64,000 nucleotides of DNA from Flagellimonas sp. 389 (GCF_018449435.1 NZ_JAHCMU010000008.1:122846-186845); one strand, 5' to 3'. Counted from the stretch's first letter, positions 47,135-56,658 are shown. Program-made: numbers and translations. The notes: generated by a model not told the origin, from the sequence alone.

Positions 47135-47695
47135 ATGTTGAAGCGTGAGCTAAGAAAAAAATATAAAGATTTGAGACGAGAGCTTTCGCTCGAAGAAGTT
47201 TCAAATTTGAGTATAACACTTGCGAATGGAATACTTCAAATCCCTATTTGGGATTTTTTTTATTTCCATATTTTTTTGAGCATCAATAAACAGAAGGAAA
47301 TTGATACCCAACCTATACTGGCTATCCTTCAGGGGAAAGACAAAAACGTACTTATACCCAAGGTGAACGGGGAAAACACCTTAGAAAACTATTTACTTTT
47401 GGACAATACAGTTCTTAAAAAAAATAAATGGGGGATTCCTGAACCCGTGGATGGTATAACAATTCCCAACAACAAAATAGATGTCGTTTTTTTACCATTA
47501 TTGGCTTTTGATTTAAGAGGAAATCGTGTTGGCTACGGTAAAGGATACTACGACACTTTTTTGAATAATTGTAGAAAAGAAACCGTTAAAATTGGGGTAT
47601 CGCTTTTTGAGGCTGAAACCAGTATCAATGATACAAATGAACATGATGTAACATTGGACTATTGCATAACACCAGATAGAATTTACAAATTCTAA
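47135..47695 (+). CDS. 5-formyltetrahydrofolate cyclo-ligase
   Basis: A 186-residue enzyme. LKRELRKKYKDLRREL is the N-terminal basic helix, KEIDTQPIL the substrate region, and LLAFDLRGNRVGYGKGYYDTFL the conserved ATP/metal-binding signature. It turns 5-formyl-THF into 5,10-methenyl-THF with ATP, recycling the storage folate in the cytoplasm. Its last 4 nt overlap the convergent lspA stop. Confidence 0.95.
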   Translation: MLKRELRKKYKDLRRELSLEEVSNLSITLANGILQIPIWDFFYFHIFLSINKQKEIDTQPILAILQGKDKNVLIPKVNGENTLENYLLLDNTVLKKNKWGIPEPVDGITIPNNKIDVVFLPLLAFDLRGNRVGYGKGYYDTFLNNCRKETVKIGVSLFEAETSINDTNEHDVTLDYCITPDRIYKF

Positions 47696-48327
47696 TCCGT
47701 TAGCTCAATTTTTGTGCTTTTTGGAAAAGCCTTTTTATTAAATACAATCAAGATTCCAACACCCGTGCTGATTGCAGTATCGGCAATATTAAAAACAGGC
47801 TCAAAAAAACGGAATTTATTTCCCCCAACAGATGGAACCCATTCTGGCCAAGTTGTATCTATCATTGGGAAATAGAGCATGTCGACAACCTTACCGTAAA
47901 AAAGCTTCCCGTAAGGTTCACTTGAAAACAGTGTAGCCACTTGGTTGCTACTACCGTCAAAAATAATCCCATAAAAAACGGAATCAATGATATTCCCCAG
48001 AGCTCCTGCAAATATCAAGGAGACTGCTAAAATTAAGGTTTTTGGCGATTGCTTCTTTATGATATCCCAAAGCCAGTACCCAATGCCAAATATGGCAAAA
48101 AGTCTAAAAATAGTCAATACCAACTTACCTGTTGATTCTGATATCGGTAAAATGTCACTGAGCTTAGTTCCCCAAGCAGCACCTTCGTTTTCAATAAAAA
48201 GAATTCTAAACCAGTCAAAAACCAATGTAGATTCACCCAGAACAAAATTAGTCTTGACATAGATTTTGCTTATCTGGTCAACTACAAGAACAATAATGAT
48301 GAGCGATAGGGACTTCTTTAAATTCAT
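47692..48327 (-). CDS. lspA: Lipoprotein signal peptidase (signal peptidase II)
   Basis: A 211-residue inner-membrane aspartyl protease with four membrane helices. The catalytic Asp pair is D115 (GALGNIIDSVFYG) and D183 (FNIADTAIS). The protein is longer than the about 165-residue proteobacterial enzyme because of an insertion between the two catalytic blocks (about 121-170), as in other Bacteroidota. It removes signal peptides from prolipoproteins; many lipoproteins in this window are its likely substrates. It follows the DUF4097-like gene (32 nt) downstream of ileS and traR. Confidence 0.95.
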   Translation of the reverse strand: MNLKKSLSLIIIVLVVDQISKIYVKTNFVLGESTLVFDWFRILFIENEGAAWGTKLSDILPISESTGKLVLTIFRLFAIFGIGYWLWDIIKKQSPKTLILAVSLIFAGALGNIIDSVFYGIIFDGSSNQVATLFSSEPYGKLFYGKVVDMLYFPMIDTTWPEWVPSVGGNKFRFFEPVFNIADTAISTGVGILIVFNKKAFPKSTKIELTD

Positions 48328-48359
48328 GCTTTTAAAAACAGATTGTAAAAATATGGATA

Positions 48360-48980
48360 TTATTTCGTTTTCTTTAGATAGATATTGCCTTCGACCGTAT
48401 TCAGTACAAATACATTATCCCCTTTAGGAATAGTCTCGCGACGCACTTCGCCATACGTACTTTTTGCCACAATATCCCCATTCGAAGTAGAAAGAAAAAT
48501 GTTTCCTTTTTGAGTATTGACTTCAACAGTTTCCCCAACGTTTTCTAGCGAACATGTACCATCAGCCAATTTTACCTTGAGTTTTTTATAGTCCCCTTCG
48601 GCTAAAACATTACAATTGGTTCCATAAACGGAAACCTCTTTGTATTCTGGCAAACTTATATTCAGTTCTATAGAAATGACCTTATGTGCACTTAGTTTAT
48701 CATTGGGATTAGTGAAGTTGGGCTGGAATCCTGTACTTATTAATACAGTGGCCCCCTTTTGCTCAATAGTGACCAATAAATCTTTGGAATACTCTCCTTC
48801 CATGCTCCCAGCAATAGTAACCTCTTCTTTTTTAGAGGTACCAATACTAACCTTATAACAATTTTGGGAATCAATTTGAATAAATTGCGTTTCAGGAGTG
48901 ATAAAGGCTTTTTTTACCAACTTCTGACCCTTCATGGTACAAAAAGAAAAAACACTAAGAAAGAAGAGCAGCGTTCTCAT
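48360..48980 (-). CDS. Secreted DUF4097-like beta-helix protein
   Basis: A 206-residue protein starting at the ATG at 48980; a TTG at 48986 lies inside the upstream terminator. Signal peptide MRTLLFFLSVFSFCTMKGQ. The C-terminal 100 residues show the repeating pattern of DUF4097/DUF2807 adhesin-like beta-helices (YKKLKVKLADGTCSLENVGETVEVNTQKGNIFLSTSNGDIVAKSTYGEV). Role unknown, on the surface or in the periplasm. It lies between traR and lspA. Confidence 0.75.
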   Translation of the reverse strand: MRTLLFFLSVFSFCTMKGQKLVKKAFITPETQFIQIDSQNCYKVSIGTSKKEEVTIAGSMEGEYSKDLLVTIEQKGATVLISTGFQPNFTNPNDKLSAHKVISIELNISLPEYKEVSVYGTNCNVLAEGDYKKLKVKLADGTCSLENVGETVEVNTQKGNIFLSTSNGDIVAKSTYGEVRRETIPKGDNVFVLNTVEGNIYLKKTK

Positions 48981-48984
48981 AAAC

Positions 48985-49009
48985 AAAAAACGCCTTTCGG
49001 CGTTTTTTT
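48985..49009 (-). terminator. Hairpin between traR and the DUF4097-like gene
   Basis: AAAAAACGCC (48985-48994) and GGCGTTTTTT (48999-49008) pair around a 4-nt loop, 2 nt after the traR/dksA stop and 4 nt before the ATG of the next gene, so it may reduce transcription into the downstream pair. Confidence 0.8.
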
Positions 49010-49010
49010 A

Positions 49011-49394
49011 TTATTTCTGCATGTTTTTAGCTTCAATGCTGAGCGTAGCATGTGGAACCAATTTTAACCGTTCCTTGTTAATCAGTTTTCCGGTTACGCG
49101 GCAAATACCATAGGTTTTGTTCTCTATTCGCAATAGAGCGTTCTTTAAATCCCTAATAAATTTTTCCTGACGGATTGCCAGTTGGGTATTCGCCTCTTTG
49201 CTCATGGTCTCGGAACCTTCTTCAAAAGCCTTAAAAGTAGGAGAGGTATCATCTGTACCGTTGTTACCATCGTTCATGTAAGAACTCTTGAGCAAATCCA
49301 AATGGTTTTTCGCCTTGTCTATTTTCTCTTCGATTAGCACTTTAAATTCTTCCAAGTCGCTATCTGAGTATCTTATTTTTAAATCTTCTGCCAT
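49011..49394 (-). CDS. TraR/DksA-family protein with degenerate zinc finger
   Basis: A 127-residue protein. The N-terminal coiled coil (EEFKVLIEEKIDKAKNHLDLL) and the C-terminal YGICRVTGKLINKERLKLVPHATLSIEA follow DksA, but only one of the four zinc-binding Cys remains (CxxC is now CRVT; the second pair is lost). It probably acts on RNA polymerase through the secondary channel, as DksA does, without zinc. Located 5 nt after ileS on the same strand, an order conserved in many Bacteroidota. Confidence 0.9.
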   Translation of the reverse strand: MAEDLKIRYSDSDLEEFKVLIEEKIDKAKNHLDLLKSSYMNDGNNGTDDTSPTFKAFEEGSETMSKEANTQLAIRQEKFIRDLKNALLRIENKTYGICRVTGKLINKERLKLVPHATLSIEAKNMQK

Positions 49395-49399
49395 GTGTT

Positions 49400-52300
49400 C
49401 TAGTGTTTTTGGATAAACAATTTTGTATTCACTTCATCGAAAGCAATTGCTACGCCTTCGTCTAATTTTTCTTCAAAATTAAGTTCTGCCGTTAGTGTTT
49501 CCGTTTTTATATAATTCTCGTTACTGGAAACCGCATTTTCCACAAAACCATCTTTCAAAATCTTAATGTCAATTTTATCGGTCACCTCAAATCCAGATTC
49601 TTTTCTTAGGTTTTGGATTCTATTTACCAGTTCTCTTGCGATGCCTTCTTTTCTTAAGTTTTCATCTATGGTCACATCCAAAGCAACCGTTAAAGAGCCA
49701 GAACTTGCAACCAACCAACCTTCTATATCTTGCGAGCTGATCTCTACATCGTTTAACTGTAAATTAATACTTTTATTTTTCAATACAAGCATTAATTCGC
49801 CTTCTTGCTCAATTTTTTGGATATCTTCTTGACCTAGTTGATTTACTGCTGCTGCGATGGCTTTCATATCCCTACCAAATCTAGGTCCCAAAACCTTAAA
49901 ATTAGGTTTTATCTGCTTGACCAAAATCCCGGAAGCATCATCCAACAATTCAACCTGCTTTACATTGACTTCTGATCTTATCAGTTCGGAAACGGCTTCG
50001 ATATCTTCTTTCTGCTCATTGTCCAAAATAGGAATCATTATTTTTTGCAAAGGCTGACGGACCTTTATTTTCTCCTTCTGACGGATAGATAGTACAAGAG
50101 AAGATACTTTTTGGGCCAACTGCATTTTTCGCTCTAATTTTTTATTGACCATCTTGGCATCAAAAATTGGAAAATCTGCAAGATGGACACTTTCAAAATC
50201 TTCTTTTTTGGTCGTTGCGTTCAAGTCCTGGTACAACCTGTCCATAAAGAAGGGTGCAACGGGCGCCGATAATTTAGCAACAGTAAGCAAACAGGTATAC
50301 AAGGTCTGGTATGCCGATATTTTATCTTCTTGGTAATCCCCTTTCCAAAAACGTCTTCGGCTAAGCCTTACGTACCAGTTACTAAGGTTTTCCTGAACAT
50401 AGTCCGAAATCATTCGTGCCGCCTTTGTGGCTTCATAATCCGCATACGCCTCATCCACTTTCTGGATAAGGGAATGCAATTCAGAAAGGATCCATTGGTC
50501 TATTTCTGGCCGCTTGGCAAGGGGTATTTGTGCTTCGGAATAATCAAATTCATCAATATTGGCGTATAGGGCCATAAAGGAATACGTATTGTAAAGTGTT
50601 CCAAAAAACTTACGTTTCACCTCCACAATACCATCTATATCAAACTTGAGATTATCCCAAGGATTGGCGTTGGAAATCATATACCACCGTGTGGCATCTG
50701 CCCCATGTTCTGGTAAAACTTGAAAAGGGTCTACCGCATTGCCCAACCTTTTGGACATCTTCTTGCCTTCCTTATCAAGTACCAAACCATTGGAAACCAC
50801 ATTTTGATACGATACCGTATCAAAAACCATAGTTGCAATAGCATGTAAAGTATAGAACCAACCCCTTGTTTGGTCCACACCTTCGGCGATAAAGTTAGCT
50901 GGGAATGCTATACCACCATCTATCAATTCTTTATTTTCAAAAGGGTAGTGCCATTGTGCGTAGGGCATGGAACCGCTATCAAACCAAACATCGATCAGGT
51001 CCGCCTCCCTTTTCATTGCTTTTCCAGAAGGTGAGACCAAAGTAATTTGATCTACTATGTTTTTATGCAAATCGATTTTTTCGTAGTTGGACTCGCTCAT
51101 ATCGCCAACCACAAAATCTTCAAAAACATCTTTTTCAAGTACTCCTGCATCAACAGCTTTCGCCATTTCTGTTTTCAGTTCTTCTACCGAACCGATCAAT
51201 AGCTCCTCGCTGCCATCCTCGGTGCGCCAAATGGGCAAAGGAATTCCCCAATAACGTGAGCGGGAAAGGTTCCAATCATTGGCATTTGCCAACCAATTGC
51301 CAAAACGTCCCTCACCAGTAGCTTTAGGTTTCCAATTTATGGTTTGGTTCAGCTCGAACATACGGTCTTTTACATCCGTGACCTTAATAAACCAAGAATC
51401 CAAAGGATAATAGAGAATTGGCTTATCGGTACGCCAGCAGTTTGGATAACTGTGCACGTACTTTTCCACCTTAAACGCCTTGTTCTCTTCTTTTAGTTTG
51501 ATGGCAATCTCTACATCCACAGAACGCTCAGGTGCCTCTCCTTCGTTATAATATTCGTTTTTTACATATTTACCACCAAACTCCTTAAGTTCTGGTCTAA
51601 ACTTTCCTTGTAAGTCTACCAAAGGAACTGGATTTTTGTTTTCGTCCAGAACCAGCATTGGAGGTACTTCTGGTTTTGCTTGTTTTGCTACAAAAGCATC
51701 ATCTGCACCAAAGGTAGGAGCGGTATGCACGATTCCTGTTCCATCCTCCGTAGTTACAAAATCCCCTGCAATGACCCGAAATGCATTTTCAGGATTTTGG
51801 TATGGCTGAACATAGTCAATAAGCTGTTCATATTCGATGCCCACTAAATCTGCTCCTTTTGCTTCAGCAATGATTTGGTAAGGGATTTTTTTATCCGTAG
51901 CTGCATAGTTTACAAAATCCTCATTACTTTCAGCTTCAAAGAATTTTCCAGTAAATTGTTTCCCGACCAAGTTTTTTGCCAAAACCACATAGCTTGGCTC
52001 AAAAGTATATTGATTGAAACTTCGAACCAGAACATAGTCAATCTTTGGTCCCACGGTCAACGCGGTATTTGATGGCAATGTCCAAGGTGTGGTCGTCCAT
52101 GCCAAAAAGTAAACTTCTCCATCGATACTATTAAAAATAATGGGCAATGTTCCTTTTTTTATCTTGAACTGCGCCGTAACCGTAGTATCCGTAACATCTT
52201 GATAGGTTCCCGGTTGATTCAGCTCATGGGAACTTAACCCTGTTCCCGCTTTTGGCGAATACGGCTGTATGGTGTACCCTTTATATAAAAGACCTTTATC

Positions 52301-52801
52301 ATAAATCTGTTTTAGCAACCACCAAACAGATTCCATATACTTGGATTTGTACGTAATATATGGATCATCCATGTCTACCCAATATCCTATCTTCTCGGTC
52401 ATTTCATTCCAAACATCCGTATAGCGCATGACCGCTTTTTTACAAGCAGCATTGTACTCCTCGACCGAAATCTTTTCACCAATATCCTCTTTAGTGATTC
52501 CCAGTTCTTTCTCAACACCGATTTCGATAGGTAATCCATGAGTGTCCCACCCCGCTTTTCGTTTTACCTGATGCCCTTTCATGGTTTTGTACCTAGGAAA
52601 GATATCTTTAATGGTACGGGCCATTACATGATGAATGCCTGGCATTCCGTTAGCGGACGGTGGCCCTTCATAGAAAACATAGCTTTCCTTCCCCTCTCTG
52701 GTAGAGACACTTTTTTCAAAAATCCCGTTTTCTTTCCAAAAGCTCAGTATTTCTTCTGATACTTTAGGTAAATCCAATCCCCTATATTCAGCAAACTTCA
52801 T
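49400..52801 (-). CDS. ileS: Isoleucine--tRNA ligase
   Basis: A 1133-residue class Ia synthetase. Motifs: HIGH region PPSANGMPGIHHVMART (about 47-62), the CP1 editing domain between about 190 and 410 with WTTTPWTLPSN and the GTGIVHTAPTFGADD segment, KMSKR (KEGKKMSKRLGN) and the anticodon-binding C-terminal region. The length and HIGH variation match the longer, eukaryote-like form common in Bacteroidota. It charges tRNA-Ile and hydrolyses mischarged Val. It is the first gene of the ileS - traR - DUF4097-like - lspA cluster; the 182 nt upstream show no T-box-like element. Confidence 0.97.
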   Translation of the reverse strand: MKFAEYRGLDLPKVSEEILSFWKENGIFEKSVSTREGKESYVFYEGPPSANGMPGIHHVMARTIKDIFPRYKTMKGHQVKRKAGWDTHGLPIEIGVEKELGITKEDIGEKISVEEYNAACKKAVMRYTDVWNEMTEKIGYWVDMDDPYITYKSKYMESVWWLLKQIYDKGLLYKGYTIQPYSPKAGTGLSSHELNQPGTYQDVTDTTVTAQFKIKKGTLPIIFNSIDGEVYFLAWTTTPWTLPSNTALTVGPKIDYVLVRSFNQYTFEPSYVVLAKNLVGKQFTGKFFEAESNEDFVNYAATDKKIPYQIIAEAKGADLVGIEYEQLIDYVQPYQNPENAFRVIAGDFVTTEDGTGIVHTAPTFGADDAFVAKQAKPEVPPMLVLDENKNPVPLVDLQGKFRPELKEFGGKYVKNEYYNEGEAPERSVDVEIAIKLKEENKAFKVEKYVHSYPNCWRTDKPILYYPLDSWFIKVTDVKDRMFELNQTINWKPKATGEGRFGNWLANANDWNLSRSRYWGIPLPIWRTEDGSEELLIGSVEELKTEMAKAVDAGVLEKDVFEDFVVGDMSESNYEKIDLHKNIVDQITLVSPSGKAMKREADLIDVWFDSGSMPYAQWHYPFENKELIDGGIAFPANFIAEGVDQTRGWFYTLHAIATMVFDTVSYQNVVSNGLVLDKEGKKMSKRLGNAVDPFQVLPEHGADATRWYMISNANPWDNLKFDIDGIVEVKRKFFGTLYNTYSFMALYANIDEFDYSEAQIPLAKRPEIDQWILSELHSLIQKVDEAYADYEATKAARMISDYVQENLSNWYVRLSRRRFWKGDYQEDKISAYQTLYTCLLTVAKLSAPVAPFFMDRLYQDLNATTKKEDFESVHLADFPIFDAKMVNKKLERKMQLAQKVSSLVLSIRQKEKIKVRQPLQKIMIPILDNEQKEDIEAVSELIRSEVNVKQVELLDDASGILVKQIKPNFKVLGPRFGRDMKAIAAAVNQLGQEDIQKIEQEGELMLVLKNKSINLQLNDVEISSQDIEGWLVASSGSLTVALDVTIDENLRKEGIARELVNRIQNLRKESGFEVTDKIDIKILKDGFVENAVSSNENYIKTETLTAELNFEEKLDEGVAIAFDEVNTKLFIQKH

Positions 52802-52983
52802 ATGTATAGCTACTTCTTCTAGATTTCCAAGGTTGCAAAATTAAAAATTTACCGGGAATTATAGCTTTCCTAATCAGGTATTTGAATTTGTATAAAATGC
52901 TTAATCTAAATATGATACGCTGTAAGTTCCTATTTAAACCAAAATACATATCTTCACGACATTAACACTAAACCATTTTTAAA

Positions 52984-53337
52984 ATGAAAAAAGTATGTAT
53001 TGCAATTGTTGCGCTATCAGTATCCATGACAACTATGGTATCTTGTAAAGAAGCTGCAGATAAAGCCAAAGAGGCTACAGAAGAAGCAGCTGGCTCTTTA
53101 GAAGAGGCCGGTAATGATTTAAAAAAAGCGGCCGATGACACAGCCGATACCATGAAGGAAGCTGGTGAAGATATGAAAGATGCTGGTGAAAAAGCTATGG
53201 ACAGCATTAAAAAAGCCGGTGAGGAAACCATGAATAAAGCCAAAGAAATGGGCGAAGACATGAAAGATACTGCCAATGAAACAGCCAATGATCTTAAAAA
53301 GGCCGCAGAAGATGCAAAAGAAAAAGTAGAGCACTAA
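52984..53337 (+). CDS. LEA/apolipoprotein-like amphipathic lipoprotein
   Basis: A 117-residue protein: the signal ends TTMVSCKEAADK, with a lipobox Cys at about 21. The remainder is Lys, Glu, Ala and Asp with almost no aromatic residues, built of 11-residue-type repeats (AKEATEEAAGS, DDTADTMKEAGEDMKDAGEKAMDS). This is the pattern of LEA-like or YtxH/apolipoprotein-type amphipathic helices, which are often stress-linked. A lipid-anchored periplasmic helix is likely. It is followed by a perfect 22-bp palindromic terminator shared with the convergent TonB gene. Confidence 0.75.
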   Translation: MKKVCIAIVALSVSMTTMVSCKEAADKAKEATEEAAGSLEEAGNDLKKAADDTADTMKEAGEDMKDAGEKAMDSIKKAGEETMNKAKEMGEDMKDTANETANDLKKAAEDAKEKVEH

Positions 53338-53356
53338 ACTGCCTACAAGCAAAGAC

Positions 53357-53400
53357 AAAAAAGGGCCTACAAAAGAAATTTCTTTTGTAGGCCCTTTTTT
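53357..53400. terminator. Perfect 22-bp-arm bidirectional terminator
   Basis: The left arm 53357-53378 (with core AGGGCCTACAAAAGAAA) is the exact reverse complement of 53379-53400 with no spacer; A and T runs at the ends suit termination on both strands. It lies between the convergent LEA-like and TonB receptor genes. Confidence 0.9.
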
Positions 53401-53404
53401 GTTT

Positions 53405-55819
53405 TCAAAAACTATATCCCAACCCTAAAATGAAATTTGTACCGGGAGCTACGATACCTGAGGAATACGTTCTATAACGTTGATTTGTCATGTTTTCCAA
53501 GCTTATAGTTGTCTTTAAGGCATTGGATATTTTATATTGCGACCTAAAATTTAAGGTGTACCAAGAAGGTGAAAATGGGTTGCCGTTTTCATCGGTAGCA
53601 TAAATAAACTCTTTGCTGCGTTCCGAGAATGCCAAATCATTAAAACTGATTTCACCATTGTAGTTTAGAAAGAAATCTGTTTTAAATCTCTGATTCTGCC
53701 ACACCAGATGAAAGTCTCCAAACGTTGGTGCCACATGTCTTGCAGGTGAGTCTGTACCATCCTCGTCTTCTTCGATACCTTCGGTAATGGTCAAATTTGA
53801 AAAAACGGACCAATTATCGCTTAAAAAAGCTTCCATACTTAGTTCAAAACCGTAGACATAAGCTTTTGCCGCATTTTGGATAGCCTGTACATTGCTCAAC
53901 TCATTATTGTAGATAATCTCCGATGCTCCATTGAACTCGTAGTCCCTTCTTACTAGGGCGTCCACCAAGTAGGTGTAGTATGCCGCTCCTTTTAATACCA
54001 CCCTGTCATTGAAGTTTTTCCGAACGCCCACTTCCGCATTGTAAGCATATTCAGGTTCTAAATCTGGATTTGGAACTACTACAGAACCAGGTTCAGAGTC
54101 AAATACTTTTCCAATATCATCTATGTTTGGAGCTCTAAAACCTGTGGAGCCGTTCAATGTTATTTGAAGATTAGCTTTTGGAAACCAGCTAAATCCAACG
54201 CTCCCTGTGAAAGCCCCCGTTATTAAGTCCGCTTCATCAAAAGGGAATGGAAAAAAGGTCTTGTCAAATTGGGCATCTACCCAAACTTGACTGTACCGAG
54301 CCCCGGACAGTAAGGTAAAATTCGGTTTCAGTTGCCATTCACCATTTAAGTACCCTGCAAAAGTCTGCCAAGTGGAACCATCAGGATATCTTGATGCTGC
54401 TCCGGTCACTTCATTGGTTTCTATATTTGTTTGGGTTCCTTCAGAATTTACTTTGTTAAAGATGTATTCAGCACCGTAATACAATCTAAGATCTCCAATT
54501 TTTTTGTTTTCAAAGTCGAGGTTTACGGATAGTGCATCTACCTTTTCCTCTGTAGTGAACCTATCATCCTCTTGAAAACCCCTTTCATTTCTGCTTTCTT
54601 CAAAATGTTGATAGGCCGTAGTTAATTTAACACCATCATAGAATTTGTTTTTCCCCTTTTTAGTCAATTGAAAATTCCCCATAAACCACTTTTGAGGACC
54701 ATAAAACCACTCAGCCGAACGAAGTCCATCTCCATCACTACTGGGGCGAATCAATCTATCGTATCTAGAGAAATCGGAAGTTTCCGAGTAATACAATCCT
54801 AAATCATAATTCCATGTGGTATTGGGTTTGTACGTAAACTTTTGAAGAAAATTTACTTGATCGTATCCAGAAGTAACCTGCTTTCTGGGATCATCATTTT
54901 GTACCAATACATCTGTTCCATTTTCCCTTCTCACAAAAGTGTTCCGCAGGTACGAATCGCGACCGTGCTCTCCCATGACCAAGTCATCAAAATCGTTATA
55001 TGTGAAACTGGTATAGGAAGCCCATTTCTTTTTGCCTATGTTAAAATCCAAGTGCGTGGTACTTTCATTGTTTGCCGAAGCAAATCTATAATTGGCATTT
55101 CCTGAAAACGTGAGACTGTCCGTAAAGGAAAATCTTGGCTTTTTGGTGAAAAAATTCATCACACCCCCAATGGCATCGCTTCCATAAATAACAGAGCCGG
55201 GACCAAAGATTACTTCCGTATTTTTTATGGTAAAGGGATCTACAGAAATCACATTTTGAATATTTCCATCTCTAAAAATGGCATTGTTCATACGAACTCC
55301 GTCCACAGACAGCAATAGTCTGCTCGTTGCAAACCCCCTAATCATAGGGCTACCACCACCAAGTTGACTCTTTTGAACAAAAACCTTTCCGCTATTCTGG
55401 AGTAAGTCAGCCGATGTTTGTGGTGCGGTAAAGGACACGGTTCTTGCATCAATGGATTCAATCTTTTGTGGAATATCTTTTTTTTGCTGTTCCCATTTAG
55501 ATACGGACATCACTATTTCTTGTAGTTCTTCCAGTTTTAAATCCAAATAGACCCGGTTTCCTTTCTTAGCGATCTGTGCCTTGGTCGTAGCGTAGGTTTG
55601 GTAGCTTATATGCTTAAATATTATCTTCTCGCTTTTGAAAAAAGCCTTTAAGTCACATTTCCCATCAAAGTCAGAGATCGTGGTTTTGGATTTATCCTTA
55701 TTGTACACTGCAATGTTGGAAATTGGATTACCCGTAACCGCATCCAAAACCTTGATTTCTTGAGAAAAAACGGTGTAAGAAATCAATAGAAAAAAGAGGA
55801 TAAAACCTTTGCTATGCAT
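53405..55819 (-). CDS. TonB-dependent receptor of the hemoglobin/heme type
   Basis: An 804-residue receptor from the ATG at 55819 (a TTG at 55828 would overlap recO). Signal to TVFSQ; CarboxypepD_reg-like domain (EIKVLDAVTGNPISNIAVYN, about 22-105); plug with PMIRGFATSRLLLSVDGVRMN and EVIFGPGSVIYGSDAIGGVMNFFT, the pattern of hemoglobin/transferrin/lactoferrin-type receptors. The barrel carries FRAP (GFRAPNIDDIG) and NPDL (VPNPDLEPEYAYNAEVG) boxes, the heme-receptor signature, but no His between them. It starts 1 nt after recO, so it is probably cotranscribed with it. Confidence 0.9.
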   Translation of the reverse strand: MHSKGFILFFLLISYTVFSQEIKVLDAVTGNPISNIAVYNKDKSKTTISDFDGKCDLKAFFKSEKIIFKHISYQTYATTKAQIAKKGNRVYLDLKLEELQEIVMSVSKWEQQKKDIPQKIESIDARTVSFTAPQTSADLLQNSGKVFVQKSQLGGGSPMIRGFATSRLLLSVDGVRMNNAIFRDGNIQNVISVDPFTIKNTEVIFGPGSVIYGSDAIGGVMNFFTKKPRFSFTDSLTFSGNANYRFASANNESTTHLDFNIGKKKWASYTSFTYNDFDDLVMGEHGRDSYLRNTFVRRENGTDVLVQNDDPRKQVTSGYDQVNFLQKFTYKPNTTWNYDLGLYYSETSDFSRYDRLIRPSSDGDGLRSAEWFYGPQKWFMGNFQLTKKGKNKFYDGVKLTTAYQHFEESRNERGFQEDDRFTTEEKVDALSVNLDFENKKIGDLRLYYGAEYIFNKVNSEGTQTNIETNEVTGAASRYPDGSTWQTFAGYLNGEWQLKPNFTLLSGARYSQVWVDAQFDKTFFPFPFDEADLITGAFTGSVGFSWFPKANLQITLNGSTGFRAPNIDDIGKVFDSEPGSVVVPNPDLEPEYAYNAEVGVRKNFNDRVVLKGAAYYTYLVDALVRRDYEFNGASEIIYNNELSNVQAIQNAAKAYVYGFELSMEAFLSDNWSVFSNLTITEGIEEDEDGTDSPARHVAPTFGDFHLVWQNQRFKTDFFLNYNGEISFNDLAFSERSKEFIYATDENGNPFSPSWYTLNFRSQYKISNALKTTISLENMTNQRYRTYSSGIVAPGTNFILGLGYSF

Positions 55820-55820
55820 A

Positions 55821-56540
55821 CTATTCAAAAACTGCGTTTAAAACCGCCAAGGACTTCGGTTTTCTGAAACCGTGTAAATGTAATTCAAAATATAGAATAA
55901 CTTTTTTCAGAAGCTCTTGTCGTTGCGATTTCCCCATTTGTATCGCATTTAATGCATCAAAATTTATGCCTAAAAACTTTTTGAAATGAACTAAGTTTTC
56001 ATCTTGAATCAAAGGGTTGAGGGTAGGCGTTTTAGAGAAGCTTCCCTCCATCAAATCAAAATAATCCTTTTCTTGAAAAGTAGTGTCTGGATAAAATCCC
56101 AAGTATTTGGTAAAGTTCAGCAAGAACAAAATATGGAAATTGGAGTTTGAAGGATGCTCGTCCAACCAGTATAGTACATATTCAAGATACTGGAACAGGG
56201 TCTTGTCCTCTTCTTGCTCTTGAATACTATTTCCCAACATTTCCGCTAAAAAAAGCACCATACTGTTTTTAACGATATCGGTATGGAGCGTTTTATAAGG
56301 GTGGATTACCCTAACTTCCCGTATGCTTTCAAGTGTCCCTTTGTTCTTATGAACGGCCACAATTTCCAGCTGCATCAAAGGAAGAAAATATGCGGCTTTA
56401 ACTTTGCCTCTTTTTGAACTCAGCACACCTTTTAATAAATAGGACTTTAAACCATCAGAAGCAGTAAAGGCTTTAACGATAAGGCTGGTATCACCATATT
56501 TCAAAGAAGAAAGTACTATTGCCCTTGTAGTTACCTGCAT
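55821..56540 (-). CDS. recO: DNA repair protein RecO
   Basis: A 239-residue RecO: an N-terminal OB-fold (TTRAIVLSSLKYGDTSLIVKAFTASDGLKSYLLKGVL) followed by the helical domain (LFLAEMLGNSIQEQEEDKTLFQYLEYVLYWLDEH). It helps load RecA in the RecFOR pathway. The zinc-finger Cys found in some RecO proteins are absent, as in many Bacteroidota. Transcribed with the downstream TonB receptor gene, 1 nt apart. Confidence 0.92.
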   Translation of the reverse strand: MQVTTRAIVLSSLKYGDTSLIVKAFTASDGLKSYLLKGVLSSKRGKVKAAYFLPLMQLEIVAVHKNKGTLESIREVRVIHPYKTLHTDIVKNSMVLFLAEMLGNSIQEQEEDKTLFQYLEYVLYWLDEHPSNSNFHILFLLNFTKYLGFYPDTTFQEKDYFDLMEGSFSKTPTLNPLIQDENLVHFKKFLGINFDALNAIQMGKSQRQELLKKVILYFELHLHGFRKPKSLAVLNAVFE

Positions 56541-56658
56541 TTACTGAAGTTGAATCTAGGTAAAGATAATCTGAAAAAGTTTGAGGTACGAATTAAGAAA
56601 TCAGATGTAGTTAGTTCGAAATATTTTGCAAGAAAAGCTTATGTCATCAAACAAAAAG

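Noticed and set aside
52968..53358. Ser/Ala-rich and His/Phe-rich frames opposite the LEA-like gene
   Set aside because: They are antisense mirrors of a low-complexity Lys/Glu/Ala repeat and have no independent signals.
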